DNA of 19,151 nt from an uncultured Lachnospiraceae bacterium (GCA_958402795.1 CATXUX010000054.1:1-19151), one strand, 5' to 3'; shown: positions 7,080 to 14,780, numbered from the stretch's first letter. Program-made: numbers and translations. Notes: generated by a model not told the origin, from the letters alone.

Positions 7080-8786
7080 TTATTTGCCCAGTTCCTCGTT
7101 GATTTCCTTCAGGATTTGATCGCCGCCCTGGCTCTTCCAGTTCTCTACGAAGGTATCAAACTCACTGATATCAGCTTTACCCATGATAATCTTTGCGAAA
7201 GTTTCTTCTTCCATCTTCTTCAGATTTGCCCATTTCGCTTCCATGGTTTCTGTCTGTCCGTTGTAAACATTGTAAATCGGAACATACTCCTCATTGACAA
7301 GCGGAGCGTCACCTACCATGATCGCTACCAGACGAGGCAGGTTCCCCTGTGCCAGGTCACTGTCAAGATTCCAGTATTCAAGACTAAAGTCATCATAAGG
7401 CTCTTTCTTGAGTTCCGTAATTGCTTCCATATCGTTCTTCAGCAGTTTATGTGTTGAAAAATCTACATCGTCAATGCCGACCTCTCCTGCAAGATATTGC
7501 GTCAGCACTTCATAAGATGTCTCGATCTCATCCGCATTGTCATATGCATTGTACAGCGGATAGAAATCTGCCGTTCCCATCTCTGTAGATGTTACTCCTT
7601 CTTCTACCCATGTCTGTTCGTTTGCAATCAGGTAGTTGATGATTTTAAATGCAGCTTCCGGATTTTTGCAGTCCTTGCTTGCCACAACATACTGCGTCGT
7701 CGGCTCTGCCATATGAGTATAATATTTTCCGTCTTCGGAAAGAGGTGTGAAATATGCTCTCCAGTCTGCTGAACCTGACAGAGTTGTATCTGCAAATGTA
7801 TATGCACACCACCACGGTCCGAAAAAGATTCCAACTTTTCCGGCAAGAAGAGGTTCCTTGCTGTCGCTTCTGACGAGCATCTCAGGATCGATATCTCCAT
7901 CAGCATAAAGTTTTGAGATATTTTCCAGTGCAGTCTTTGTCTCCGGCTGAATTGAACCATACTCTACTTTTCCGTCCTCGCCTTCCAGCCAGTACTGCGG
8001 ATAAGACTGATAGCAGCTGAACAGCGGGTCAAGTCCGAACTGGTTGCCGCCGACTGCATTCATATGATCCGCATTTCCTGGTCCAAGAATACCAATCGTG
8101 TCGTCCTCTCCGTTTCCATCCGGATCCTCTGTAACAAATGCGTTTGCCACTTGTGCCAGCTCGTCCCATGTACGGGGTGCTTCCAGTCCAAGAGCATCCA
8201 GCCAGTCCTGACGGATCCACATCTCGTTCACGCCGCCTGCAGTCAGGTTCGGTGCAGGGATTGCCATAATCTCACCGTCATCGTTTGTGATACAGTCCAT
8301 CAGCTCATCACCGCCGGATTCTACATAACTCTTCAGGGCGTCAGATGCATAATCATCAAAATAGTCATCCAACGGCTGTATCATATCGTATTTTAGAAGA
8401 GCTCTGTACTGAGCTGCATTTACATTCATGATTTCCGGAACTGTATTACTTCCGATGCAGAGACTCATTTTTTCATCATAGTCTGACATAGATGCAACCC
8501 AGTCGTATACTACCTCAATGTTCAGGTCATCTTTCAACAGTCTTGTATAGGAGTTGTCTTCAAACGACATTCCTTCCGGGATCTTCGCATTCGGATTCAT
8601 TTTCCCGCCCAGATGTACTGTAACTGTCTCCGGATATTTTGCCAGAGGCAGATCTTCCTTTGCTGTTCCTTCTGCTTCCTTGACCGCTTCTTTCTGCCCT
8701 TCGTCAGACGAACCGCCGCAGCCTGAGATCAAAGACGCCGTCATAGCTGCAGTGCACGCTATAGCGATTACTCTTTTTAATTTCAT
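7080..8786 (-). CDS. ABC transporter solute-binding lipoprotein (LplA-type)
   Basis: A 568-residue extracellular sugar-binding protein. The N-terminus MKLKR is followed by a hydrophobic stretch and a lipobox LISGC with lipidated Cys23, then a Gly/Ser/Glu-rich linker, so it is anchored to the outer face of the membrane. The length of more than 500 residues and the neighbouring permeases match the LplA/YtcQ-type binding proteins that serve LplB/LplC permeases in Firmicutes. AGGAG lies about 10 nt upstream of the ATG. No ATPase gene is in the operon, as is usual for this class, which generally shares an MsmX/UgpC-type ATPase encoded elsewhere. The ligand is probably an oligosaccharide or a glycoside. 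Confidence 0.93.
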   Translation of the reverse strand: MKLKRVIAIACTAAMTASLISGCGGSSDEGQKEAVKEAEGTAKEDLPLAKYPETVTVHLGGKMNPNAKIPEGMSFEDNSYTRLLKDDLNIEVVYDWVASMSDYDEKMSLCIGSNTVPEIMNVNAAQYRALLKYDMIQPLDDYFDDYASDALKSYVESGGDELMDCITNDDGEIMAIPAPNLTAGGVNEMWIRQDWLDALGLEAPRTWDELAQVANAFVTEDPDGNGEDDTIGILGPGNADHMNAVGGNQFGLDPLFSCYQSYPQYWLEGEDGKVEYGSIQPETKTALENISKLYADGDIDPEMLVRSDSKEPLLAGKVGIFFGPWWCAYTFADTTLSGSADWRAYFTPLSEDGKYYTHMAEPTTQYVVASKDCKNPEAAFKIINYLIANEQTWVEEGVTSTEMGTADFYPLYNAYDNADEIETSYEVLTQYLAGEVGIDDVDFSTHKLLKNDMEAITELKKEPYDDFSLEYWNLDSDLAQGNLPRLVAIMVGDAPLVNEEYVPIYNVYNGQTETMEAKWANLKKMEEETFAKIIMGKADISEFDTFVENWKSQGGDQILKEINEELGK

Positions 8787-8852
8787 AATCCATTTTCTCC
8801 TTTTCTTTTTTTACTGTTCTCTATTTTCACCGAACACTTTCCCGTATCGCTA

Positions 8853-9737
8853 CTATCCTTTTACCGATCCCAGAGTAATGCCGGATACAAAATATTTCTG
8901 CAAGAATGGATATATGATCAGTACCGGGATCATGGCGATAAATATCTTCGCCGCGTCCAGCGACAGATTGTTCAATTTCATCGCCTGTGCGATCTGATCG
9001 ACATTCATATTTGAATAATCAAGTGTTACTACCATCTGCTGTATGTATGTCTGGAGCGGATAGCTGCTCTGTCTCGTACTCAGCACCATTCCCTGGAAGA
9101 ACTCATTCCAGTACTGAACGATCGTGAAGAGGGAGATCGTCGCAACCATCGGCTTTGCCAGAGGAATGTAGATGGAAAACAGATTCCTCCATGGTCCGCC
9201 GCCGTCTACAAAGCACGCTTCCTCCAGTTCAACAGGCAGATTCTTGAAAAAGTTTACTGCCAGGATAACATTGAAAACCTGAAGACCCATACCAAGAACA
9301 AGTCCCCATATGCTGTCCATGAGACCGTAATTTTTCATTGTGACATACCACGGAACAGTACCTCCGTTGAACAGCATGCAGAATACAAAGATCCACATGA
9401 AGATGTCTCTCTTCGGAAACTGTTTTTTTGTTCTTGACAGCGGATATGCTGCCAGAAGTATGCACACCATACTGACCCCGGTTCCTAACACAACTCGCTT
9501 GACAGATACGAGAAAGGAACCAAAGAAATCACTCTCCCCCAGGATCTTCTGATATGACAGGAGATTGAATCCCACCGGCCAGAGAGCAACCTGTCCTGCA
9601 TTGACAGCCTCCCTGCTGCTCAGAGAGACGCAGAGGACATACCATACAGGCAGGATGCAGATCAGCGTGATCAGAACAAGGATCACGACATTTATCACAT
9701 CGAATATTTTCGATCCTATACCTTTATTTTCTATCAT
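8853..9737 (-). CDS. Carbohydrate ABC transporter permease (LplC/AraQ-type)
   Basis: A 294-residue inner-membrane permease with six predicted membrane segments. The first is at about 14-38; others are near 80-100, 110-130, 140-163, 197-215 and 262-280. The cytoplasmic EAA loop, which docks the ATPase, is at 172-196 (EEACFVDGGGPWRN, then IPLAKP). The start at 9737 has GGAGG about 7 nt upstream, overlapping the end of the preceding permease gene; only 13 nt separate the two. The C-terminal GITLGSVKG is the usual ending of this permease class. It forms a heterodimer with the neighbouring LplB-type protein and receives substrate from the lipoprotein encoded downstream. Confidence 0.94.
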   Translation of the reverse strand: MIENKGIGSKIFDVINVVILVLITLICILPVWYVLCVSLSSREAVNAGQVALWPVGFNLLSYQKILGESDFFGSFLVSVKRVVLGTGVSMVCILLAAYPLSRTKKQFPKRDIFMWIFVFCMLFNGGTVPWYVTMKNYGLMDSIWGLVLGMGLQVFNVILAVNFFKNLPVELEEACFVDGGGPWRNLFSIYIPLAKPMVATISLFTIVQYWNEFFQGMVLSTRQSSYPLQTYIQQMVVTLDYSNMNVDQIAQAMKLNNLSLDAAKIFIAMIPVLIIYPFLQKYFVSGITLGSVKG

Positions 9738-9750
9738 TTACTGCACCTCC

Positions 9751-10641
9751 TCAGAATAGTTTGTAACCGGTAAACTTATCTGCCAGCTTATATCCTATAA
9801 CGATCAAGATAACGCTGATCACCGACTTAAACAAGCCGACTGCCGTCGCCAGCGAGTACTGCAGATTCTCAAGACCTGCACGGTATACCCAGGTGTCGAT
9901 GATATCACCTGTAGAATAAACAAGCGGATTATACAGATTGTAGATCTGATCAAAACCTGCGTTGAGCACGTTTCCAAGTGACAGGATCGCCAGGAGTGCG
10001 ACCGTTGTCCTTATTCCCGGAAGCGTCACATGCCAGATACGTTTGAACCTTCCTGCTCCGTCTACCGCCGCAGCCTCATAAAGACTCTGATCTACCCCGA
10101 GTATTGCTGCCAGGTAAACTACCGTATTGTACCCGAATCCTTTCCAGATATCTGTGCCGATTACCAGAGGCTGGAACAGTGACGGCTCCCCGAAGAAATT
10201 GATCGGATTTCCTCCGAACGCCTCGATCAGCTGATTAATTGGTCCTGTATATCCGAAGATGTTCAGAACAATCTTTGCCAGGATAACCCAGGACAGGAAA
10301 TAAGGCAGATACACGATAGTCTGGATCGGCCGTTTGATCCGCTTAATGCAGAGTTCATTAAGCAGAAGTGCGAAGAGCAGCGGAATGATAATATTTCCGA
10401 TAATCTTTCCGACCGCGATCACAACGGTATTGCACAGCACCTGTTTGACGTCGTTCATCTGAAACATATACACAAAATTTTCAAGCCCGACAAACTCAGA
10501 ATGCAGGATTCCCTTGCCCGGATTATAGTCCTGGAATGCCATGACGATACCGAACATCGGAACGATACTGAAGAAAAACAGCCATAAGAGCGCCGGGATC
10601 AGCATAATGTAGTAATGCTTCACAAATCGTTTAATATACAC
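9751..10641 (-). CDS. Sugar ABC transporter permease (LplB-type)
   Basis: The second permease of the importer, 296 residues from the preferred start, with about six membrane segments and the EAA loop YEAAAVDGAGRFKRIWHVTL at about 188-207. PMFGIVMAFQDYNP after the first membrane segment is typical of LplB-type proteins. The frame also contains an ATG at 10689, which would add 16 residues (312 in total) but has only a weak upstream GGCAGGAT. The GTG at 10641 is preceded at 7 nt by a very strong AAGGAAGGGAGG and gives the short N-terminus common in the family, so I prefer it. This is the first gene of the importer operon, separated from the regulator genes by a terminator. Confidence 0.9.
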   Translation of the reverse strand: MYIKRFVKHYYIMLIPALLWLFFFSIVPMFGIVMAFQDYNPGKGILHSEFVGLENFVYMFQMNDVKQVLCNTVVIAVGKIIGNIIIPLLFALLLNELCIKRIKRPIQTIVYLPYFLSWVILAKIVLNIFGYTGPINQLIEAFGGNPINFFGEPSLFQPLVIGTDIWKGFGYNTVVYLAAILGVDQSLYEAAAVDGAGRFKRIWHVTLPGIRTTVALLAILSLGNVLNAGFDQIYNLYNPLVYSTGDIIDTWVYRAGLENLQYSLATAVGLFKSVISVILIVIGYKLADKFTGYKLF

Positions 10642-10648
10642 ACTAAGA

Positions 10649-10660
10649 CCTCCCTTCCTT
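10649..10660 (-). promoter_or_regulatory. Strong ribosome binding site deciding a GTG start
   Basis: On the - strand AAGGAAGGGAGG ends 7 nt before the GTG at 10641. It would lie inside the coding sequence if translation began at the ATG at 10689, so it argues for the shorter LplB-type permease. Confidence 0.6.
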
Positions 10661-10662
10661 TT

Positions 10663-10675
10663 TGTAAACAGTTTA
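10663..10675. promoter_or_regulatory. Small palindrome upstream of importer operon
   Basis: TAAACAGTTTA (10665-10675) is an 11-nt odd-length palindrome within TGTAAACAGTTTA. If the importer operon starts at the GTG at 10641, it lies in the 5' untranslated region. It resembles a degenerate CcpA or LacI-family site but lacks the central CG of a true cre box. It could equally be chance in an AT-rich leader. Confidence 0.25.
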
Positions 10676-10738
10676 TCTTCTACACCCATATCCTGCCAGA
10701 TGATATTGTTTCTGATTTACCAAATGTTTTTTTATCAC

Positions 10739-10772
10739 AAAAAAAATGTCCGATGAAAATCAGACATTTTTT
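10739..10772 (-). terminator. Terminator between response regulator and importer operon
   Basis: On the - strand AAAAAATGTC pairs with GACATTTTTT (10763-10772 with 10741-10750), with an inner GAT/ATC pair around a TTTC loop and one mismatch. It ends in a run of eight T residues (10739-10746). The stem overlaps the TGA of the response regulator gene at 10760-10762. It ends the kinase/regulator transcript, at least partly, so the importer operon probably has its own promoter in 10642-10738. I could not identify that promoter convincingly. Confidence 0.75.
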
Positions 10773-11764
10773 CTCTCTCTTCGATATTCGGAAGGGTTAC
10801 ACCCATGCTCCCTTGCAAATACTCTTGCAAAATAGTGGAAATTGTCATATCCAAGTTCGGTGGCGATCTGGGTAATGCTCTTCCCGCCCTCCTCTATCCG
10901 CTCAGCCGCGGCTTTCATTTTCCTGTGTATCACATACTGATGGAATGTTTCTCCTGTCATTTCTTTAAATCTTGTGCTGAAATAACTCCTGCTCATCCCG
11001 ATCCGTTCAGCCGCGTCTTCAGAGCGCAGCTCCTCCCCGATGTGCTCATCCACATACAGGATGACAGCAGCAAACGCACAGATATCATTTTTCTGCGGCG
11101 TACTGCGGCATACTTCATAGATGTTTTCCCGCCAGCGGCGAACCCAGTCCAGCATCTCCTCAACCGTATCCAGCGACGGGAACTCTCCTTCCCCGCCTGA
11201 CAGGATCTGAATATCGTGAAAGCTCTTTACAAAAATCCTCTCAGCACTCCTCAGACTGATTTCCTTAGTCTCCCGGCAGAGATCTTCAAATTCTTTCTCA
11301 TTGAAGATCCATCCGGTGTACATCCATCTTCTGCTCAGTTCCCTGAGTTTTTCCCGGTCTTCCCCGTCTGCCTGCCCGTCTCTGCTTGTCTGCCTGTACT
11401 TTGCGCTGACCCGCTCCAGTATCTGTTCACACTCTTCCGGGGAAAAACTGATCTTCGAGATATAGTCCAACGCCCCCATACGGATCGCAGTCTGTGCATA
11501 ACTGAAATTTTCATACACAGAAAAAATTACAAACTTAATATCCGGGAATTCTTCTTTACACATCTGCATCAGTTCCAGTCCATCGATCTCCGGCATATCA
11601 ATATCCGTAAACACGATGTCCACCGGATGAGTACGGAGAAATTCCAGAGCCTTTCTTCCGTTCTGTACATCTCCCGCCACCTTGAATCCATACTTTTCCC
11701 AGTCCATAATAGCGATCAGGCCTTTTCTGGCAAGTTTATCATCATCAACGATCAATACGTTCAT
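10760..11764 (-). CDS. AraC-type response regulator (YesN-like)
   Basis: A 334-residue two-component response regulator. The receiver domain (about 1-122) shows the acidic pair Asp8/Asp9, phospho-acceptor Asp54 (VFTDIDMP), switch Ser82 and Lys104. A linker of about 100 residues follows. The C-terminal domain (about 230-330) carries two helix-turn-helix units of the AraC/XylS type, with ITQIATELGYDNFHYFARVF as the conserved second-helix region. It would be phosphorylated by the adjacent kinase and activate the importer/enzyme operon downstream. Its start overlaps the end of the kinase gene by 20 nt, implying translational coupling. The protein appears complete. Confidence 0.95.
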   Translation of the reverse strand: MNVLIVDDDKLARKGLIAIMDWEKYGFKVAGDVQNGRKALEFLRTHPVDIVFTDIDMPEIDGLELMQMCKEEFPDIKFVIFSVYENFSYAQTAIRMGALDYISKISFSPEECEQILERVSAKYRQTSRDGQADGEDREKLRELSRRWMYTGWIFNEKEFEDLCRETKEISLRSAERIFVKSFHDIQILSGGEGEFPSLDTVEEMLDWVRRWRENIYEVCRSTPQKNDICAFAAVILYVDEHIGEELRSEDAAERIGMSRSYFSTRFKEMTGETFHQYVIHRKMKAAAERIEEGGKSITQIATELGYDNFHYFARVFAREHGCNPSEYRRERKNV

Positions 11765-13559
11765 CTGCTTGTCCCACCTTATCTTCTTCCAATGTAACCT
11801 CTGTGTCCTTCCCCTTTTGTTCTGTCAGATCCCGGATCGGGAGGAGGATTGTAATCCTTGTCCCGATTCCTTTTCTGCTGTTTACAAACAGACTTGTCTG
11901 TCCATCATAAAATGATTCCAGCATAGCCTTGACGTAGCGAAGCCCGATGCCTCTGTTCTCATTCTTCCGGTATTCCCAGTCATAATCAAATGGCTGGTTG
12001 ATCTCATCGATTTCCTCCTGAGTCAGTCCCTTTCCACTGTCAGAGATAGTCACGACAGCAAGATGTCTCGCCACATCTTCAAACACCTGGATACTGATCT
12101 TCTCATCGTCCCCAAGTCCATAACGGATCGCGTTTTCTACAAGCGGCTGAAAAAGCATGCGGACCGTCGGCTGGTCGAGATAGTCACCATCTTCGATATG
12201 CATCTCGATAACAAAGTCATACCTCATCTGCTGAAGGGCAATATATTCCTTTACGATCTCCAACTCCATCCGCAGCGTCGTCTGACTGCCTTCTTTGCCC
12301 AGATTATACGAAAGAAGCTTCTTTAATCTCTGCACAAACTCGCTGATATCTCTCTGGCAGCTCATCTGTGCCATCCACTGGACCGAGTTCAACGTATTGA
12401 GAAGGAAATGTGGATTGATCTGATAGATAAGTTTCTCATACTCCGTCTTCTGTATACTCTTTTCCTTTTCTACCATATTGCTGATGAGATTCTCGATCTG
12501 ACACTTCATCTGTTCTACTTCCCTCATCAGGCTGTCAAACTCCGCGATATCCGACTCTTCATGCACCGCCTGAAGAGCGCCGTTTCCAATCTGTACCATT
12601 TGCCTTCGAAATTGATTCAACGGCCGGCAGATTATCCGATAAAGATAAAAAACAGACAGGGCGAAGATCAGAAACGATGCAACTATGATGAGCGTCATCC
12701 TCATTCTCCAATGGTTGATCTCATTCTGATACATGTTGTCCGGCAGCGCCACTGCATTAATGTATCCCATCTGGCTCCGGTATGCCATGATCTTATATCC
12801 CTCTCTTGTCTCAACCTGGTAATCTCCCTTTGAGAGTGTTGTGGAGAAGAGTTTCTGTCCCTGTATAATGACAGGATTTGTACTGTACCGCGTGATTCTT
12901 CTCTCATCCGTCTGGATATAAGTGTAGGGCCGTCCTGCCTTATTTATTTCTTCAGGAGTCTTCATGTCCGCCTCGATCTCCGCATAAACATCCAGCCTTT
13001 TCCCGTTTCCGAAGACCACCTCTCTCATGACGGAAAAGACCGGTTCTTCGCCACTCCCAAGAATAGACGAATGGGCCGCCTGTATGACATTTCCCGCGCA
13101 CTCCACAACCTCAGGCAGTGAAGCATGGCTTCCGTCCAGCGCCCTGACATTCATGCCGCTGATAAGTTCCTTCTTCTCCTCCCGGTCATAATACATGACA
13201 CCTACCAGTTTTGTGTTGACATAACCAAGTCCTGCCATCTCTTCCCTAAGTGTCCGCTGTTCAATAAACCTGTCAAAATTATCCGTTGCACCGAGATAAC
13301 TGTCCGTCACATTTCCGACCAGCCCTCCCGGACCCATGTAGTTCATAATACTGAGCATATCATAATAGGCGCCGTCAGTATTCCGCGTGATCTGATCCAG
13401 ATACATCTTCATATTATCCTCTATACTGTCATTCTGTATCATTCTCAGCGCCATATAAGAGACGATTCCTGCAGCCAGAAGGCTAGTCATCGCACACAGC
13501 ATCAGTATGCCAAGCATCTTCGCTCTCAATGTATTCTTTTTTATACGACCCGTACCCAT
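11745..13559 (-). CDS. Sensor histidine kinase (YesM-like, LytS-type core)
   Basis: A 604-residue membrane kinase. The first membrane segment is at about 15-38. An extracellular sensing domain of about 240 residues follows, then a second membrane segment at about 286-308. A HAMP domain (about 309-360) leads into the His_kinase core EKLIYQINPHFLLNTLNSVQ with phosphorylated His384. The ATPase domain has the N-box PLVENAIRYG (Asn476) and G-boxes DSGKGL (about 507-512) and NRGIGLRYV. The architecture is that of YesM-type kinases that regulate Lpl-type importers. GGGGAGGGG lies about 10 nt upstream of the ATG at 13559. An IS200-type element ends only about 20-30 nt upstream of this start, so the native promoter has probably been separated from the gene. 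Confidence 0.95.
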   Translation of the reverse strand: MGTGRIKKNTLRAKMLGILMLCAMTSLLAAGIVSYMALRMIQNDSIEDNMKMYLDQITRNTDGAYYDMLSIMNYMGPGGLVGNVTDSYLGATDNFDRFIEQRTLREEMAGLGYVNTKLVGVMYYDREEKKELISGMNVRALDGSHASLPEVVECAGNVIQAAHSSILGSGEEPVFSVMREVVFGNGKRLDVYAEIEADMKTPEEINKAGRPYTYIQTDERRITRYSTNPVIIQGQKLFSTTLSKGDYQVETREGYKIMAYRSQMGYINAVALPDNMYQNEINHWRMRMTLIIVASFLIFALSVFYLYRIICRPLNQFRRQMVQIGNGALQAVHEESDIAEFDSLMREVEQMKCQIENLISNMVEKEKSIQKTEYEKLIYQINPHFLLNTLNSVQWMAQMSCQRDISEFVQRLKKLLSYNLGKEGSQTTLRMELEIVKEYIALQQMRYDFVIEMHIEDGDYLDQPTVRMLFQPLVENAIRYGLGDDEKISIQVFEDVARHLAVVTISDSGKGLTQEEIDEINQPFDYDWEYRKNENRGIGLRYVKAMLESFYDGQTSLFVNSRKGIGTRITILLPIRDLTEQKGKDTEVTLEEDKVGQADERIDR

Positions 13560-13597
13560 ATGCCTATTCCCCTCCCCTTATGCATCACAAGTCAGGA

Positions 13598-13667
13598 CCA
13601 CCGGCTTAGCCGGCGGCTTGCTCTGCCCCTATAAGGGGCTATTACCTACTTGCGCCAGGAAGGCGCA
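13598..13667 (-). repeat. Three successive hairpins at the IS200 right end
   Basis: Three close inverted repeats occur in 70 nt. CCACCGGC/GCCGGCGG (13598-13605 with 13609-13616) allows one G-U pair and has a 3-nt loop. GCCCCT/AGGGGC (13625-13630 with 13634-13639) is next. TGCGCC/GGCGCA (13651-13656 with 13662-13667) overlaps the transposase C-terminus. The outermost one is the likely substrate hairpin recognised by TnpA. Confidence 0.7.
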
Positions 13668-14149
13668 CTGAAGATCTGCCAACTGCACCACATTCCCGGC
13701 TCACCCGTAAACGGGTCTATGTATTCTACTAATGTCATTTGGTCGTATTCCAAATCATCTTTCAGTTGTTTCTGGATATACTCTTTTATTGCAGCTGTAT
13801 TCTTTCCCACTGTATCTACATAATACCCACGACACCAGAAATGCCGATTACCATATTTATATTTTAAATTGGCATGCTTTTCAAATATCATCAGCGAACT
13901 TTTTCCTTTTAAATATCCCACTATTTCAGATACTGAATATTTGGGTGGTATCCTGACCAACATATGGATATGATCCGGACAACATTCCGCCTCTATAATT
14001 TCTACACCTTTTCTCCGACATAATGTTCCTAATATCATTCCTACATCTTTTCGAATTTTTTTATAGATAACCTGTCTCCGATATTTTGGTACAAAAACAA
14101 TATGATACTTGCATTCCCATTTTGTATGAGCTAAACTATTTACGTCCAT
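13646..14149 (-). CDS. tnpA: IS200/IS605 family transposase TnpA (Y1 HUH type)
   Basis: A 167-residue single-strand transposase with an intact active site. The metal-binding HUH motif is His60-Ile-His62 (PDHIHMLV). The nucleophilic Tyr124 and metal ligand Gln128 lie in IKEYIQKQ, with the Tyr-x3-Gln spacing seen in IS608 TnpA. The N-terminus LAHTKWECKYHIVFVPKYRR is the family signature. The C-terminal 15 or so residues run into the right-end hairpin region and look like an extension. No TnpB gene accompanies it, so this is IS200-like rather than IS605-like. The ribosome site AGGAGG is in the arm of a stem-loop described separately. The protein should be active if expressed. Confidence 0.95.
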   Translation of the reverse strand: MDVNSLAHTKWECKYHIVFVPKYRRQVIYKKIRKDVGMILGTLCRRKGVEIIEAECCPDHIHMLVRIPPKYSVSEIVGYLKGKSSLMIFEKHANLKYKYGNRHFWCRGYYVDTVGKNTAAIKEYIQKQLKDDLEYDQMTLVEYIDPFTGEPGMWCSWQIFSAPSWRK

Positions 14150-14157
14150 TCTTAGGA

Positions 14158-14214
14158 CCTCCTGTGCTATTTTATTTGTGGTTTTGCAGACCCACTTTTA
14201 TTTTAGCACAGGAG
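14158..14214 (-). promoter_or_regulatory. Stem-loop covering the tnpA ribosome site (first IS200)
   Basis: CTCCTGTGCTA (14159-14169) is perfectly complementary to TAGCACAGGAG (14204-14214). On the - strand the AGGAGG ribosome site of tnpA (14158-14163) is almost wholly inside the downstream arm, so the folded leader would hide it. This matches the translational repression described for IS200, where a leader stem-loop limits transposase synthesis. Confidence 0.75.
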
Positions 14215-14242
14215 TTCATACTTATATCTAAAGATCTGTCCT

Positions 14243-14261
14243 CCCCCTGCATAGCAGGGGG
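14243..14261 (-). repeat. IS200 left-end hairpin
   Basis: CCCCCTGC (14243-14250) and GCAGGGGG (14254-14261) form a perfect 8-bp stem with a 3-nt loop, ahead of the tnpA leader. On the - strand it is preceded by AAAAATAAC, similar to the flank of the left-end hairpin in the second IS200-type element of this window. Confidence 0.8.
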
Positions 14262-14284
14262 GTTATTTTTACTGTGACACAAGC

Positions 14285-14332
14285 AATAAAGACTGCGCGT
14301 CGGCAGTATCTCGCCGACGCGCAGTCTTTATT
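14285..14332. terminator. 20-bp perfect hairpin, probable bidirectional terminator
   Basis: Positions 14285-14304 are perfectly complementary to 14313-14332, with an 8-nt loop. The GC core GACTGCGCGTCGGC is flanked by AATAAA/TTTATT, giving T-rich tails in both directions. It lies between a good - strand promoter (14425-14453) and the IS200 element that precedes the kinase gene. It may separate loci, end a short RNA, or act as an attenuator in the original leader of the kinase operon. Confidence 0.75.
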
Positions 14333-14418
14333 CTTTGTAAACAAAACTTCTGACAAACGCCTGACATCAGGTATCAGTCAAAATGACCCTTTTCCCAAAC
14401 GCCGACTGTTGTTTAATT
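14285..14418 (-). ncRNA. Candidate short transcript or truncated leader RNA
   Basis: The promoter at 14425-14453 would start a - strand transcript near 14418 that meets the strong hairpin about 85 nt later, giving an RNA of roughly 130 nt. No ORF with a ribosome site lies inside it. It could be a small RNA or the leader of the kinase operon before the IS200 insertion. The function is unknown and expression is not shown by sequence alone. Confidence 0.3.
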
Positions 14419-14424
14419 TTACAT

Positions 14425-14453
14425 AGTATATCACACGCCCTGTATAATGTAAA
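14425..14453 (-). promoter_or_regulatory. Sigma-A-type promoter
   Basis: On the - strand TTTACA (14448-14453), a 17-nt spacer and TATACT (14425-14430) match the TTGACA/TATAAT consensus at five of six positions each. It points towards the 20-bp hairpin, the IS200 element and the histidine kinase gene, so it may be the original kinase-operon promoter. Confidence 0.5.
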
Positions 14454-14460
14454 GCTGTTT

Positions 14461-14610
14461 TCAACCAGTATGTCTTGCCAACATCTGATATGCCTCAATC
14501 ACAGCTACGTCCTGTCCTACCACCCCCATCAGACTGACTTCCGATTTGATAACAACGAATCCACTGCCGTTTCCAAAACGGGTCATATTGACATAACTGT
14601 CTCCTTTCAT
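14461..14610 (-). pseudogene. 49-codon ORF of unknown origin, probably a gene remnant
   Basis: The - strand reads ATG at 14610 to TGA at 14461, giving 49 residues with a protein-like composition (it includes NMTRFGNGSGFVVIKSEVSL and ends VIEAYQMLARHTG). There is no ribosome site before the ATG and a stop codon lies in frame 18 nt upstream. I read it as the C-terminal scrap of a larger decayed gene and do not recognise the family. An independent small protein is possible but less likely. Confidence 0.35.
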
Positions 14611-14780
14611 ACCTTGTACATTTGTTCTTTATGCACTGTTCCTTGCCTGATTGGTAATAATCTAGTGAATCGATAATATTTATTTTATCATCAACAAGAA
14701 ATTAAATTCCAACTAACTGCCAGCTGTACAGACAAGCCCCTGATAATAAATGCCTGCTTTTCCTTTCGATTTGTCAATTA

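Larger units (their letters stand above)
13585..14275 (-). mobile_element. IS200-type insertion sequence (IS200/IS605 family)
   Basis: A single-gene element encoding only a TnpA, with imperfect palindromes at both ends and no terminal inverted repeats, as expected for IS200-like elements moved as single strands. The right-end hairpin is at 13598-13616 and the left-end hairpin at 14243-14261. Exact cleavage points cannot be read, so the boundaries are approximate by about 15 nt. It has the same orientation as the kinase gene and lies directly upstream of it. Confidence 0.85.

Noticed and set aside
14270..14375. About 32-codon ORF on the - strand running through the 20-bp hairpin
   Set aside because: It has no ribosome site and its Arg/Ala-rich middle is simply the translated hairpin.
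14418..14448. + strand promoter TTTACA with TATAAT at 14443-14448
   Set aside because: The spacer is 19 nt and no + strand gene follows; the - strand pair with 17-nt spacing explains the same bases better.
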